This document shows positions 43,932 through 53,030 of a DNA stretch of 64,000 bases, one piece after another. The notes beneath the pieces were generated by a model. It ran no database searches. It was not told the DNA's origin and saw only the letters and a program-made list of their open reading frames with translations. The position numbers and the translations under genes were made by a program. The stretch is from Suilimivivens sp964507235 (GTDB taxonomy: Bacteria; Bacillota; Clostridia; Lachnospirales; Lachnospiraceae). Numbering within the stretch: position 1 is the stretch's first letter; each line of letters begins with the position of its first letter. Location of the stretch: the NCBI GenBank assembly GCA_964507235.1, contig CAZDPE010000001.1:1-64000 (forward strand). The letters are read 5' to 3'.

Positions 43932-44903
43932 GTGGCACTTACGAATTCCCAATATGATATTATTATCCGAAGTTTTGAAGAGAAGCAGCGTAAGAACCGC
44001 CGCCTATTGGAGGAACGCACTGCTTACGTCTATTCACATGTAGAGGGCTATAAAGAACTTTCCGACTCAATTGCTTCCGTTTCTACTGCCCAGACCAGAA
44101 AATTTCTTAATGGGGACGAGAATGCTCTTGAAGAGTCCAAAAACATCATTCAAAACCTTTCTTCCAGGAAGAAACAGCTTCTTCTGGACGCCGGCTATCC
44201 TGCCGACTATCTGGAACCTGTATATGAGTGTCCTGACTGTAAAGATACCGGCTACCAAAACGGCAGCAAATGCCATTGTTTTAAACAAACAGTTATTACT
44301 ATGCTTTATGAACAATCCGGCATCCGGGAAATGCTGGCAAATGAAAATTTTTCTACTCTTTCCTATGATTATTATGACGGAGAGGACTTAACACGTTTTA
44401 AAAATACCGTTATTACCTGCAGAAATTTTATCAATAATTTCAATTCGGACTACCATAATTTATTCTTTTATGGTACAGTGGGTACGGGTAAGTCATTTCT
44501 ATCCGGCTGTGTTGCAAAGGAATTGATTGAAAGCGGACATTCAGTCATATATTTCAGTGCTTCCGGACTCTTTGATACTCTCTCAAAAATAAAGTTCGAT
44601 TACAGAGGTTCAGATGAACTTCGTAAGGAGCATGAAGATTTATTTCAATGCGATTTGCTGATAATTGATGATTTGGGAACAGAATTTACCAATAATCTTG
44701 TAAATTCCGAATTGTTTTCTCTGATTAATGAGCGCCATCTACAGCAGAAAGCAACCATTATATCTACAAATCTTTCTCTGGAAGATTTTCGTAATCGTTA
44801 TTCGGACAGAATTTTTTCCAGAATTACAAGCAATTATGAAATCTGTAAATTAACCGGACCAGACATCCGGATGTATAAAAAAAGACTTGAAAACAGAAAG
44901 TGA
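43932..44903 (+). CDS. dnaC: Helicase loader ATPase (DnaC/DnaI-like)
   Basis: An AAA+ ATPase that loads the replicative helicase. The start is GTG at 43932, fixed by AGGAG 6 nt upstream. The N-terminal half is coiled-coil-like; a zinc ribbon follows (CPDCKDTGYQNGSKCHC), as in DnaI-type loaders; then the ATPase core with Walker A GTVGTGKS (181-188), Walker B LLIIDDLGTE and the arginine-finger region DRIFSRI. 323 residues. It overlaps the possible early start of prs. Confidence 0.92.
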   Translation: MALTNSQYDIIIRSFEEKQRKNRRLLEERTAYVYSHVEGYKELSDSIASVSTAQTRKFLNGDENALEESKNIIQNLSSRKKQLLLDAGYPADYLEPVYECPDCKDTGYQNGSKCHCFKQTVITMLYEQSGIREMLANENFSTLSYDYYDGEDLTRFKNTVITCRNFINNFNSDYHNLFFYGTVGTGKSFLSGCVAKELIESGHSVIYFSASGLFDTLSKIKFDYRGSDELRKEHEDLFQCDLLIIDDLGTEFTNNLVNSELFSLINERHLQQKATIISTNLSLEDFRNRYSDRIFSRITSNYEICKLTGPDIRMYKKRLENRK

Positions 44904-44911
44904 GGTTCCTC

Positions 44912-46102
44912 ATGGCTCAGCGTGAAGAAACAAGAAATCTGGAAACAATACCAGTAGGTTCCCTCGGCATTATCCCTCTAAAAGGCTGTAAAACACTCGG
45001 AGAAAAGGTAGATGATTATCTGGTAAAATGGCGAACTGTCAGAGAAAGCGAACATAAAAACAGCTTGGCATTTGCCGGTTATCAGCGCGACTCCTATATT
45101 TTAAAGGCAAATGTACCCCGTTTTGGTTCCGGCGAAGCAAAGGGCGTCATCTTAGAATCTGTTCGCGGAACAGATCTTTACCTTCTTGTAGATGTAACTA
45201 ATTATAGTTTAACCTATTCTTTATGTGGGCATGAAAATCACATGTCGCCTGATGACCATTATCAGGATTTGAAAAGAATTATAGCTGCGGTTGGCGGTAA
45301 AGCCAGACGAATTACCGTAATTATGCCCTTTCTTTATGAAAGCAGACAGCATAAGAGAACTGCCCGCGAATCTCTGGACTGTGCTCTTGCTCTGCAGGAA
45401 ATGGTTCGTATGGGCGTAGACAATATTATTACTTTTGATGCTCATGACCCAAGAGTTCAAAACGCAATTCCCCTTCATGGCTTTGAAACTGTACAGCCCA
45501 CCTACCAATTTATCAAAGGGCTTCTTAAGCATGTAAAGGATTTGAAGATCGATTCCAGCCATATGATGATTATCAGCCCGGATGAAGGCGGTATGAGCCG
45601 TGCCATCTATATGGCAAATGTTCTGGGACTTGATATGGGTATGTTTTATAAAAGGCGTGATTATACAAAAATTGTAAACGGGCACAATCCTATCGTTGCC
45701 CATGAGTTTTTAGGTTCTTCCGTAGAAGGCAAGGATATGGTAATTATTGATGATATGATTTCATCAGGTGAAAGCGTCCTTGAAGTCGCTACTGCATTAA
45801 AGGAACGGAAAGCAAATAAAATCTTTATCTGCGCTTCTTTCGGTTTATTCACAAACGGACTTGAACGCTTTGATAAAGCATACGAAAGCGGCATTATTGA
45901 TAAAGTTCTCACAACGAACCTGATTTATCAGACACCGGAGCTTCTTTCCAGGGAATGGTATATTAACTGTGATATGAGCAAATATATTGCTTATTTGATT
46001 GATACCTTAAATCATGATGCTTCCATCAGTGACCTTCTGAATCCCAATGAACGTATTCAGAGAGTAGTATCCAAATACAAAACAGGAGAAGTGATTGAAT
46101 AA
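44912..46102 (+). CDS. prs: Ribose-phosphate pyrophosphokinase
   Basis: Makes PRPP from ribose 5-phosphate and ATP for nucleotide, histidine and tryptophan synthesis. At 396 residues it is longer than the 310-320 of Bacillus Prs, with an N-terminal extension; this longer form is usual in Lachnospiraceae to my knowledge. Motifs are RRITVIMPFLYESRQHKR, NIITFDAHDPRVQNAIP (metal site), MMIISPDEGGMSRAIYMANVLG and the PRPP loop MVIIDDMISSGESVLEVA. The ATG at 44912 has GAGG in front; a GTG at 44900 overlapping the dnaC stop is less likely. Confidence 0.94.
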   Translation: MAQREETRNLETIPVGSLGIIPLKGCKTLGEKVDDYLVKWRTVRESEHKNSLAFAGYQRDSYILKANVPRFGSGEAKGVILESVRGTDLYLLVDVTNYSLTYSLCGHENHMSPDDHYQDLKRIIAAVGGKARRITVIMPFLYESRQHKRTARESLDCALALQEMVRMGVDNIITFDAHDPRVQNAIPLHGFETVQPTYQFIKGLLKHVKDLKIDSSHMMIISPDEGGMSRAIYMANVLGLDMGMFYKRRDYTKIVNGHNPIVAHEFLGSSVEGKDMVIIDDMISSGESVLEVATALKERKANKIFICASFGLFTNGLERFDKAYESGIIDKVLTTNLIYQTPELLSREWYINCDMSKYIAYLIDTLNHDASISDLLNPNERIQRVVSKYKTGEVIE

Positions 46103-46128
46103 ACGTGCGTTTCCAGGCGCGCTGTCAC

Positions 46129-46162
46129 AAAGGGGGATTGACTTAAAAGTCAATCCCCCTTT
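46129..46162. terminator. Terminator between prs and the convergent fusion gene
   Basis: A perfect 16-bp stem (46129-46144 with 46147-46162; core GGGGGATTGACTT/AAGTCAATCCCCC) followed by TTTC, with an A-run on the other side. It is strong for prs and can also stop the convergent gene ending at 46203. Confidence 0.92.
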
Positions 46163-46202
46163 TTCTTCATAACAACAGGACGTTCTCAGAATGCGTTTTC
46201 TG

Positions 46203-49200
46203 TTATTCAGCCGCTTCACATTTTTCCAGAATCTGAGCAGTTTCTTCCATAATATCTGCCGGAATTCCATCTTCAAAAATATCCCTGAGCCCCACATATT
46301 CTATAGCCGAACAATAAGGTGCATAGGTAGGAAGTGTAGTCAATTCCATATATTTTTCTACTGCTTCATGTCTGTTCTCTTCCGAAAGAGTCAGCAAATC
46401 AAGGCTTGTAAAAGCAGAGGTTGAATAGCCTATATAATAGCACGGCGATGTAAAAATATGGGAAATATCCACCCAGGAATACAATTCGGTAACTCTGCTG
46501 TCATAATAAATTCCATATTTTCTGGATAAATTCAGGTACAACTTATTGATATCTTCAAGGCTTAAGTTCGGATTCTGATATATTTGTATTTCAAGCTCGG
46601 ATATCAGGGCTGCCTGAATGGTATTCTGCGCCATATTATATACTTCAATAAACTGAAACAAATCGCCGGCGTCATCCTCCAGTATTTCATCATTGTACTC
46701 ATGATACAGCATTTCCAGTCCCTGGGAATGAATCTCACACAAATCAATATTATTTTGCTCCAGCAATATATCCTCTACATTATGAAACATATAATTAAAG
46801 TGGCCAAACTCATGAATTGCAGTGGTATAATCATTATAATAGTTGTAGGGAGAATCAAAAATAAAAGCATCATTATAATAAGGAATTTTTACTGTAAATC
46901 CCGTATCCGCTTTTCCCCCGGAAGCATCCATATCATACAGCTGGTATTTTTCCATATAATCAAAGGCCTCCGCCATTTCCGAATCAATGTCATCAAGATA
47001 AAGGCGTACTTTTTCAAGCCTCTCCTTTGCAGTGGACTCCGGAAGATTATAAAGCGGCGAAAAATCCATAGTATGATATAATTCCTGCATGTCCTCCGCT
47101 ATGGGAACAACCTCTTTTCGAATCTCACCAAAAAGCTCCAGCGCATCATCCACTGTATAATCTCTTATATATAATTCACTGTATGCATAATCTGCAAAAT
47201 CTTTATATTCTTCCAGCCTTGCTTTATCTGTTCTAAGCTGTAAAAGTTCTAAATAAATTTCCCCAAGGACGCTGTTCTTTTCTTTATACAGCCCCTGATA
47301 AACATCTATATAGCTATCGCGGTCCAGGCTTTCACTTTCATATATCAGTCTGTCAAAATTCCATTCTTCCCCATTATATTCAATTGTATAGTCCTCCTGC
47401 GCTGCCTGTTCATACTCCTGTTCCAGACTGTTCTCCTTTAAATAGAGTTCCTTTTCTTCCTCCGTCATCTCTTCATATTCTGCAAGACTTTCTACGATTA
47501 CACTCTCCAGAACAGTTTCCATTGCGGTTTTATAAGGAGAACGGCATACCTTTGCAAGCACGCTGTAGGCTTTGTCCTGCATATTAATGCAGTCCTCCAA
47601 TATTTGCTGCTGTCTATTTCCATTTTCTTCATCAAAAACATTTTTATAATATTCAATCTGTGCAATTGTATGACAGGCAGCAGCTTTTGTAATTTCATTA
47701 ATAACTGACTCATATAAGGAAATTACCTTTTCTTCCTCTGAAGCCTTTCCGCTTTCTTCTGCGGCATTGGCCAGTTCTTCCAGTTCCTTCAGATACTCAT
47801 CCAGCTTTTCCAGATCATAGGTAAGTAATTTCATTTCATCAAATGTCAGCTCCGAATGCTCCTTTGACTGATATCTGGAGATTGTCTGATACACATACAG
47901 AACATAAGGAGAATCTGCATCTGTATATGCTCCTGCCAGGGTGAGCCCCGCTTCTTTTGCATTTGACAGTTCTATTCTTGAGAAAATATATCTTCCTCCG
48001 ATTGCCTTAAAAGCATCAATATCAATATAAATATTATTATCCGTTACCTGATAATCCCTGACAGCGCCTACAATAGAAGCATCCGTTCCTGAATACAGAT
48101 AAGCTCTGGCGCCCCATGTATCAAAATATTCTTTTGTTTCAGGCATGCGCTCCAACGCAGGTGCAATCACCTTCCGAAAGTCTTCTTTATAATATTGCTC
48201 ATAAAAACCAAGATATCCATCCACTGTCGCAATATCATTATACTCAAGCACTGCCGGATGGAAACCATAAGCTGCCGACCACTGCCCACAGTATCCCAAA
48301 TCCTCCTTTGCCTTTTCAAACAGCTCTGTTGAATAAAATTCTCCGAAGCTGAGTTCATTGCTTTCCTTACCCTTTAAAATTTCATAGGCTTTCGCTCTGC
48401 AGGTATGATAAAGGTCATTATATCTGGTTCCACAAAGCACTATAACAATCACTGCCATAACTGAAAGCACATTCGCTGCATACCGGAATAACTTCTTTTC
48501 TCCATCATAAAGCCTTTTTAACACCATAAAAAAGGCAGCATACCAGACAAAAGGGCTAAAGAAAATAGTGCGGTTAAACTGCCAGCCGGTTAAGGGAGGA
48601 CAGAGAGTTTCAATAATCTTCCGGAAACCTTCCCAATAATAAATGCCGTATACAACGCTGTTAAATACCAAAACCAGCATTAAAAGATTATAAACATCAT
48701 GAAAAATGCCACGGAAATTTTTATTTTTAATGTAAACAGCGTTTAAGTAAATAAAATACAAAAGACAGACCGGCATTACCAGATATGTATGCACGCTTTC
48801 CGCATGGAACATCCCCTTCGTAAAGCCTTCACAAATGGTCTTTATAATTTCTCCTGCCCCAAAGCTTCCCGCTTCCATGGTAGAGCGTATGGTTTCCTCT
48901 CCACCAAGCAGCATCACGCCAAAAAGCCGGTATTCACAGACAATGCTTCCTGCTGCCAGCACCAGTATTCCAACCAGTATTCTCAGAGGAAATTTCCTGT
49001 CTTTTATCCACAGCCATATAAAGGCAGCCGCCATGTATGCCAGTATAAACAATCCAAAATAGGAAAAATAAGAAAGCAGCGGATAGAAAAACAATGCTGC
49101 ATACCACTTAAGCGACGGCGTTCTATAAATTTTACGCACAAGATATACCACAAGGGGAATCGATGCAAAGGGAATTCCGAATGCAGGAAAAACATTTAAA

Positions 49201-49622
49201 ATACCGTATGCCAGGGCAACCATATAAACCAAAGGGCGATACTTCCCGAACCGCTGTCCGCAAAAATCCTTTGCCAGCAGCACAGAAGAAAAAACCGCTA
49301 TCACAATCTTTAATAAATATCCTGTCACATAAGCCCAATAAGACGGCAGTATCATAAAAAGCATGGTATAGAGGGAAAATTCCGAAGGAAGATTATCTCT
49401 GCTGATACCCCCCAAAAAGGGAACATCCACTCCATGAGCAAAAAATGAACCTGTATTTTTCAGCATCTGAAACTGTGCAATGAACAAATCAAGATTATCA
49501 TGCACGGAAATAATGCTGTCTTCACCAAATATGCCGAATATAAGCGCTGCAAACAGGATAAATCCCACCGGAATAATCAAATACCACTTACTTATTATTT
49601 TTTTCAATTTATCTTCTCCCAC
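46203..49622 (-). CDS. Fusion of a YfhO/DUF6044-like membrane protein with an M3 metallopeptidase
   Basis: One unbroken frame of 1139 residues. Residues 1 to about 410 carry about ten membrane helices (10-31, 82-115, 130-152, 170-206, 212-235, 280-300, 313-332, 355-372, 385-403), with an early outer loop SVHDNLD. Residues about 410-585 form an outer domain (ATVDGYLGFYEQYYKEDFRKV, YFDTWGARAYLY), matching DUF6044/YfhO-like GT-C proteins that glycosylate cell-wall polymers. From about 590 a complete oligoendopeptidase F-like M3 domain follows (FDEMKLLTYDLEKLDEYL), with zinc motif HEFGH at 937-941 and the third ligand Glu963 in EIHSQGLE. Topology predicts both soluble parts outside the cell. I know of no such architecture. 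Confidence 0.85.
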   Translation of the reverse strand: MGEDKLKKIISKWYLIIPVGFILFAALIFGIFGEDSIISVHDNLDLFIAQFQMLKNTGSFFAHGVDVPFLGGISRDNLPSEFSLYTMLFMILPSYWAYVTGYLLKIVIAVFSSVLLAKDFCGQRFGKYRPLVYMVALAYGILNVFPAFGIPFASIPLVVYLVRKIYRTPSLKWYAALFFYPLLSYFSYFGLFILAYMAAAFIWLWIKDRKFPLRILVGILVLAAGSIVCEYRLFGVMLLGGEETIRSTMEAGSFGAGEIIKTICEGFTKGMFHAESVHTYLVMPVCLLYFIYLNAVYIKNKNFRGIFHDVYNLLMLVLVFNSVVYGIYYWEGFRKIIETLCPPLTGWQFNRTIFFSPFVWYAAFFMVLKRLYDGEKKLFRYAANVLSVMAVIVIVLCGTRYNDLYHTCRAKAYEILKGKESNELSFGEFYSTELFEKAKEDLGYCGQWSAAYGFHPAVLEYNDIATVDGYLGFYEQYYKEDFRKVIAPALERMPETKEYFDTWGARAYLYSGTDASIVGAVRDYQVTDNNIYIDIDAFKAIGGRYIFSRIELSNAKEAGLTLAGAYTDADSPYVLYVYQTISRYQSKEHSELTFDEMKLLTYDLEKLDEYLKELEELANAAEESGKASEEEKVISLYESVINEITKAAACHTIAQIEYYKNVFDEENGNRQQQILEDCINMQDKAYSVLAKVCRSPYKTAMETVLESVIVESLAEYEEMTEEEKELYLKENSLEQEYEQAAQEDYTIEYNGEEWNFDRLIYESESLDRDSYIDVYQGLYKEKNSVLGEIYLELLQLRTDKARLEEYKDFADYAYSELYIRDYTVDDALELFGEIRKEVVPIAEDMQELYHTMDFSPLYNLPESTAKERLEKVRLYLDDIDSEMAEAFDYMEKYQLYDMDASGGKADTGFTVKIPYYNDAFIFDSPYNYYNDYTTAIHEFGHFNYMFHNVEDILLEQNNIDLCEIHSQGLEMLYHEYNDEILEDDAGDLFQFIEVYNMAQNTIQAALISELEIQIYQNPNLSLEDINKLYLNLSRKYGIYYDSRVTELYSWVDISHIFTSPCYYIGYSTSAFTSLDLLTLSEENRHEAVEKYMELTTLPTYAPYCSAIEYVGLRDIFEDGIPADIMEETAQILEKCEAAE

Positions 49623-49651
49623 TATCTGCGTTTTCAGCAGTTTTGCAATCC

Positions 49652-49785
49652 TTTATTTCCGCGAGCAACAAGCCAAGTGACTGCTTGCAGGCATCTGGCG
49701 ACTGCCGCGAGGGTCAAATACCCCGCAGCTTGCTGCGCTGCAGGTTTGATGCCCCGGCAGCTTGCTGCGGGGTCTTTGACTTATT
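49652..49785 (+). repeat. Dispersed 3'-end repeat, copy C
   Basis: Begins TTTATTTCCGCGAGCAA and ends in the GC-rich inverted pair ACCCCGCAGCTTGCTGCG / GCAGCTTGCTGCGGGGT followed by CTTTGACTTATT. The last bases overlap the stop codon of the GT2 gene (49781-49783). The central GCCGCGAGGGTCAA is identical to copies A and B; the palindrome is changed but compensated (GACTGCTTGCAGGCATC region). It separates the GT2 gene from the fusion gene. Confidence 0.82.
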
Positions 49786-50725
49786 CTTCCTTCCTCCGCC
49801 TGCGCTCTTTCTCACAGACAAGAGTAAAACGATATTCAAAATCCCTTCTGTTCTTCTGCGCCATGTTTGACAGCATCAGTCCTGCGAAAAACGACTGAAT
49901 GGCTGCAAGCATCACAAATCCGCATACTATCAGTGTGGGGAATTTCAATACCAGTCCTGTCTTTATATATTCCGCCAATACAGGGATAAAGAAAAGAACT
50001 GAAATTACTGCAAGCAAAAGCGCAAATATGCTGAAAAAGCCGAATGGCTTATAATCCCGGTACAGCCTGAAAATAGTTCCAAGCACGCGGAAGCCGTCAG
50101 AATAAGTGTTCAGCTTTGACACACTTCCTTCAGGCCTGTCCCTGTAATCCACAACTACATTATCAATCTGCATGTGATTGTATACCGCATGAATGGTCAT
50201 TTCAGTTTCTATTTCAAAGCCTTTGGAGAGCACCGGAAATGTTTTTACAAACCCATAGCTGAAAGCGCGGAACCCCGTCATAATATCCTTCACATCACAG
50301 TCAAATAAATGATTTATACTGCTGCGTACCAGAGAATTTCCCATATTGTGAAAGGGTCTTTTGTTTTCTGAAAAATACGTGGAGGAAAGCCTGTCGCCTA
50401 CCACCATATCCGCATTATGATTCAATACTCTATCTACCATTTCAGGTGCAAATTCCATGGGATAGGTATCATCGCCGTCCACCATAATATAACAGCTTGC
50501 TTCTATTTCGCGGAACATCCTGCGGATTACGTTTCCTTTACCCTGTATATATTCATGACGAATAACCGCACCTGCCTCCTTGGCCAGCTGTGCGGTTCCA
50601 TCAGTGGAATTATTATCATATACATAAATAACAGCTTCCGGCAAAGCTGCTCTGGCATCTGCCACAACCTTGGCAATCGTTTTTTCCTCATTATAACATG
50701 GAATTAAAACGGCAATCCTGTCCAT
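49781..50725 (-). CDS. Membrane GT2 glycosyltransferase (CsbB/DPM1-like)
   Basis: Probably transfers a sugar from a nucleotide donor to undecaprenyl phosphate on the inner face. 314 residues: GT2 domain with IAVLIPCYNEEKTIAKVV, YVYDNNSTDGTAQ, GKGNVIRRMF, VDGDDTYP (DxD) and TGFRAFSYGF, then two C-terminal membrane helices (about 230-253 and 262-287) and a basic tail. In Bacillus, CsbB makes the lipid-linked sugar and YfhO transfers it to lipoteichoic acid; here the next gene is a YfhO-like fusion, so the pair fits a wall-polymer glycosylation system. Confidence 0.9.
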   Translation of the reverse strand: MDRIAVLIPCYNEEKTIAKVVADARAALPEAVIYVYDNNSTDGTAQLAKEAGAVIRHEYIQGKGNVIRRMFREIEASCYIMVDGDDTYPMEFAPEMVDRVLNHNADMVVGDRLSSTYFSENKRPFHNMGNSLVRSSINHLFDCDVKDIMTGFRAFSYGFVKTFPVLSKGFEIETEMTIHAVYNHMQIDNVVVDYRDRPEGSVSKLNTYSDGFRVLGTIFRLYRDYKPFGFFSIFALLLAVISVLFFIPVLAEYIKTGLVLKFPTLIVCGFVMLAAIQSFFAGLMLSNMAQKNRRDFEYRFTLVCEKERRRRKEE

Positions 50726-50777
50726 TTTTATATTCTCCTTTACCCACGTCTTACTTTCCGTTCCTCCGATATTTCAC

Positions 50778-50806
50778 ATTGTATCAGAGTTTGCAGATTT
50801 AGTCCA
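50778..50806 (-). promoter_or_regulatory. Promoter of the GT2 and fusion genes
   Basis: TGGACT (50801-50806), 17-nt spacer and TACAAT (50778-50783) on the minus strand, about 50 nt before the GT2 ATG. Confidence 0.5.
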
Positions 50807-50839
50807 GATATACGTAATTTGTATACAGGATTGTTTCTA

Positions 50840-50868
50840 TTGCCAAAAGGTTCCTTATATTATATACT
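50840..50868 (+). promoter_or_regulatory. Promoter of plsC
   Basis: TTGCCA (50840-50845), 17-nt spacer and TATACT (50863-50868), about 35 nt before the plsC ATG. Confidence 0.7.
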
Positions 50869-50903
50869 ATAAATGCTCAAATTTATCCAAAAAGAGGTTT
50901 ATC

Positions 50904-51644
50904 ATGATTCGATTAATTTTAGTAGCTGTTTTCGTTGTTTTATTTCTGGTTTTAAGCATCCCTCTTCTGATTGCAGAATGGATTATCGGCAAATTTAATA
51001 TGGACTTAAAGAGCCGGAGTTCCCTTGCCATTGTAAAGTGGGCTTTCAGGGTCGTTCTTTTTCTTGCAGGAACTTCCGTAACCGTCAGGGGCGAGGAAAA
51101 TGTCCCCAAAGATACCCCTGTTTTATATATAGGCAACCACAGAAGCTATTTCGACATCGTGATTACCTACATCCGTGTTCCCAGGCTTACCGGCTATATT
51201 GCCAAAAAGGAAATGTTAAAGTGGCCTTTTCTTGTAAACTGGATGCGGAACCTTCATTGTCTGTTTCTGGACAGAAACGATATTAAGCAGGGATTAAAAA
51301 TTATACTGAGCGCTATTGAAAAGGTAAAATCAGGAATTTCCATCTGCATTTTCCCCGAAGGCACCAGAAACCGCGTTAACCATACTTTCATGGAATTTCA
51401 TGAGGGAAGCTTCAAAATTGCCGCAAAAACCGGCTGTCCCATTATTCCTATGACTATATACAATTCCGGCGATATTTTTGAAGACCATCTTCCCCGGATA
51501 AAGAAGACCCATGTGATATTGGAATATGGAAAACCGATATATATAAAGGACTTATCAAAAGAGGATCAGAAAAAAATCGGCATTTACACACAGAATGTTA
51601 TCAAAGAAACTTATTTTAAGTTAAAAGAAGAAGCAGGCGAATAA
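50904..51644 (+). CDS. plsC: 1-acyl-sn-glycerol-3-phosphate acyltransferase
   Basis: Adds the second acyl chain in phosphatidic acid synthesis. The 246-residue protein starts with a membrane helix (about 3-22) and has the four acyltransferase blocks: NHRSYFD (HX4D, His79 and Asp84), FLDRNDIKQG, FPEGTRNR, and CPIIPMTIYNSG. AGAGG lies 7 nt before the ATG. It stands alone between divergent GT2 and convergent murF. Confidence 0.93.
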   Translation: MIRLILVAVFVVLFLVLSIPLLIAEWIIGKFNMDLKSRSSLAIVKWAFRVVLFLAGTSVTVRGEENVPKDTPVLYIGNHRSYFDIVITYIRVPRLTGYIAKKEMLKWPFLVNWMRNLHCLFLDRNDIKQGLKIILSAIEKVKSGISICIFPEGTRNRVNHTFMEFHEGSFKIAAKTGCPIIPMTIYNSGDIFEDHLPRIKKTHVILEYGKPIYIKDLSKEDQKKIGIYTQNVIKETYFKLKEEAGE

Positions 51645-51653
51645 GCCTGCTTC
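51630..51653. terminator. Short terminator spanning the plsC stop
   Basis: A 9-bp stem GAAGCAGGC (51630-51638) / GCCTGCTTC (51645-51653) whose loop includes the plsC stop codon, followed by AAAATTT. It can serve both plsC and the convergent murF, whose stop is at 51659. Confidence 0.65.
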
Positions 51654-51658
51654 AAAAT

Positions 51659-53026
51659 TTACGTATTACTTTGCAGAAATTCCACTACCTTTTCAAACTG
51701 CATTCCATGAGAAGCCTTCACAAGTATGCTGTCTTCCCGCCGGAGAATTTCATTTAAATAAAGCAGCATTTCATCTCTGGTTTCAAAATAAAATACCTTA
51801 TTGCCTCCGTTCCTGGCAGCTGCTTTATACATATTCTCTGAAAGCTTTCCTACACATATAAGCACGTCAATTGCTTTTTCCACTGCATATTTTCCGACTT
51901 CTTCATGCAATTCCTTTTCCCGCTCTCCCAGCTCGAACATATCTCCCAAAATTGCAACCTTCCTGGTCAGTGCCGTAGACAGTAAATCTAAAGCGGCTTT
52001 CATGGAAACAGGATTAGCATTATAACAATCATCAATCACGGTACAGGCCGGAAGGAAAATCACATGGCTTCTTCCGCCAACTGCTTCCACCTTCGCAATT
52101 CCCGACTGTATTTGCTCCTTTTTAAGCCCCAGACATTTTCCCACTGCCGCCGCTGCCAGTGCGTTGTATACCATATGCGCACCGGGAAGGGGAATCGTAA
52201 CCGGAAACACTTCTAAATCCATGTGTATCATTGCCTGAGAACCCAATAAGCCTTTATTCATCACTCCTGAAGCATATATTTCATTGGAAGAGTTTAATCC
52301 GAAATGAGCTATTGTGCGGTTTTCTTTGGGTTTTACCTTAAAAAGCATATCATCATCACCATTAACAAAAATATGCCCCTCAGGATTCATAAAATCAAAT
52401 ATCTCTGACTTCGCCTTCAGAATCCCTTCCCTGCTTCCCAGATTTTCCAGATGGCACTGCCCGATATTGGTCATAACACAAATATCAGGCTTTGCAATTT
52501 TACTTAATCTGTGCATTTCTCCAAAATCACTGATTCCCATTTCAAGAACCGCTGCCTCATGCTCCTCCCTGATTCGCAGAACAGTAAGGGGAAGCCCTAT
52601 TTCATTATTAAAATTTCCTTCTGTTTTCAGTGTGCAGAAGCCTTCCGAAAGGACACCTGCAATCATTTCCTTTGTGCTGGTTTTCCCAACACTTCCTGTA
52701 ATTCCCACTATGGGAATCGTAAGCTGCTGCCGGTAATATTCTGCAATATCTTTCAGCGCCCGAAAAGAATCCTTTACCAGGATATATGGAACTTTGCAGT
52801 CTTCCGGTATCTTCTCACATACAACTCCCAGGGCGTTTTTTTCTTCCATTTGAGGAATAAAGCTGTGTCCATCCACTTTTTCTCCTCTGGCTGCAATAAA
52901 AACTCCGCCTTCTTCCATTTTCCTGGAATCAATTACCACACAGGAAGCTTCCATTACACCTTCCGGCTGTCCGTAAAGCTTTCCTTTGCAGGCCTCAGCT
53001 ATATTCTCAAGCGTCATATTTTTCAT
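51659..53026 (-). CDS. murF: UDP-N-acetylmuramoyl-tripeptide--D-alanyl-D-alanine ligase
   Basis: Attaches D-Ala-D-Ala to the peptidoglycan precursor. 455 residues: N-terminal substrate domain (VVIDSRKMEEGGVFIAARGEKVDGHSF), ATP loop VGITGSVGKTSTKEMIAGVL, NNEIGLPLTVL, EMGISDFGEMHRLSKIAKPDICVMTNIGQCHLENLGS, and C-terminal DDCYNANPVSMKAAL, AILGDMFELGE. It follows ddl by 4 nt, so D-Ala-D-Ala synthesis and use are coupled in one transcript. Confidence 0.97.
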   Translation of the reverse strand: MKNMTLENIAEACKGKLYGQPEGVMEASCVVIDSRKMEEGGVFIAARGEKVDGHSFIPQMEEKNALGVVCEKIPEDCKVPYILVKDSFRALKDIAEYYRQQLTIPIVGITGSVGKTSTKEMIAGVLSEGFCTLKTEGNFNNEIGLPLTVLRIREEHEAAVLEMGISDFGEMHRLSKIAKPDICVMTNIGQCHLENLGSREGILKAKSEIFDFMNPEGHIFVNGDDDMLFKVKPKENRTIAHFGLNSSNEIYASGVMNKGLLGSQAMIHMDLEVFPVTIPLPGAHMVYNALAAAAVGKCLGLKKEQIQSGIAKVEAVGGRSHVIFLPACTVIDDCYNANPVSMKAALDLLSTALTRKVAILGDMFELGEREKELHEEVGKYAVEKAIDVLICVGKLSENMYKAAARNGGNKVFYFETRDEMLLYLNEILRREDSILVKASHGMQFEKVVEFLQSNT

Positions 53027-53030
53027 ACTT

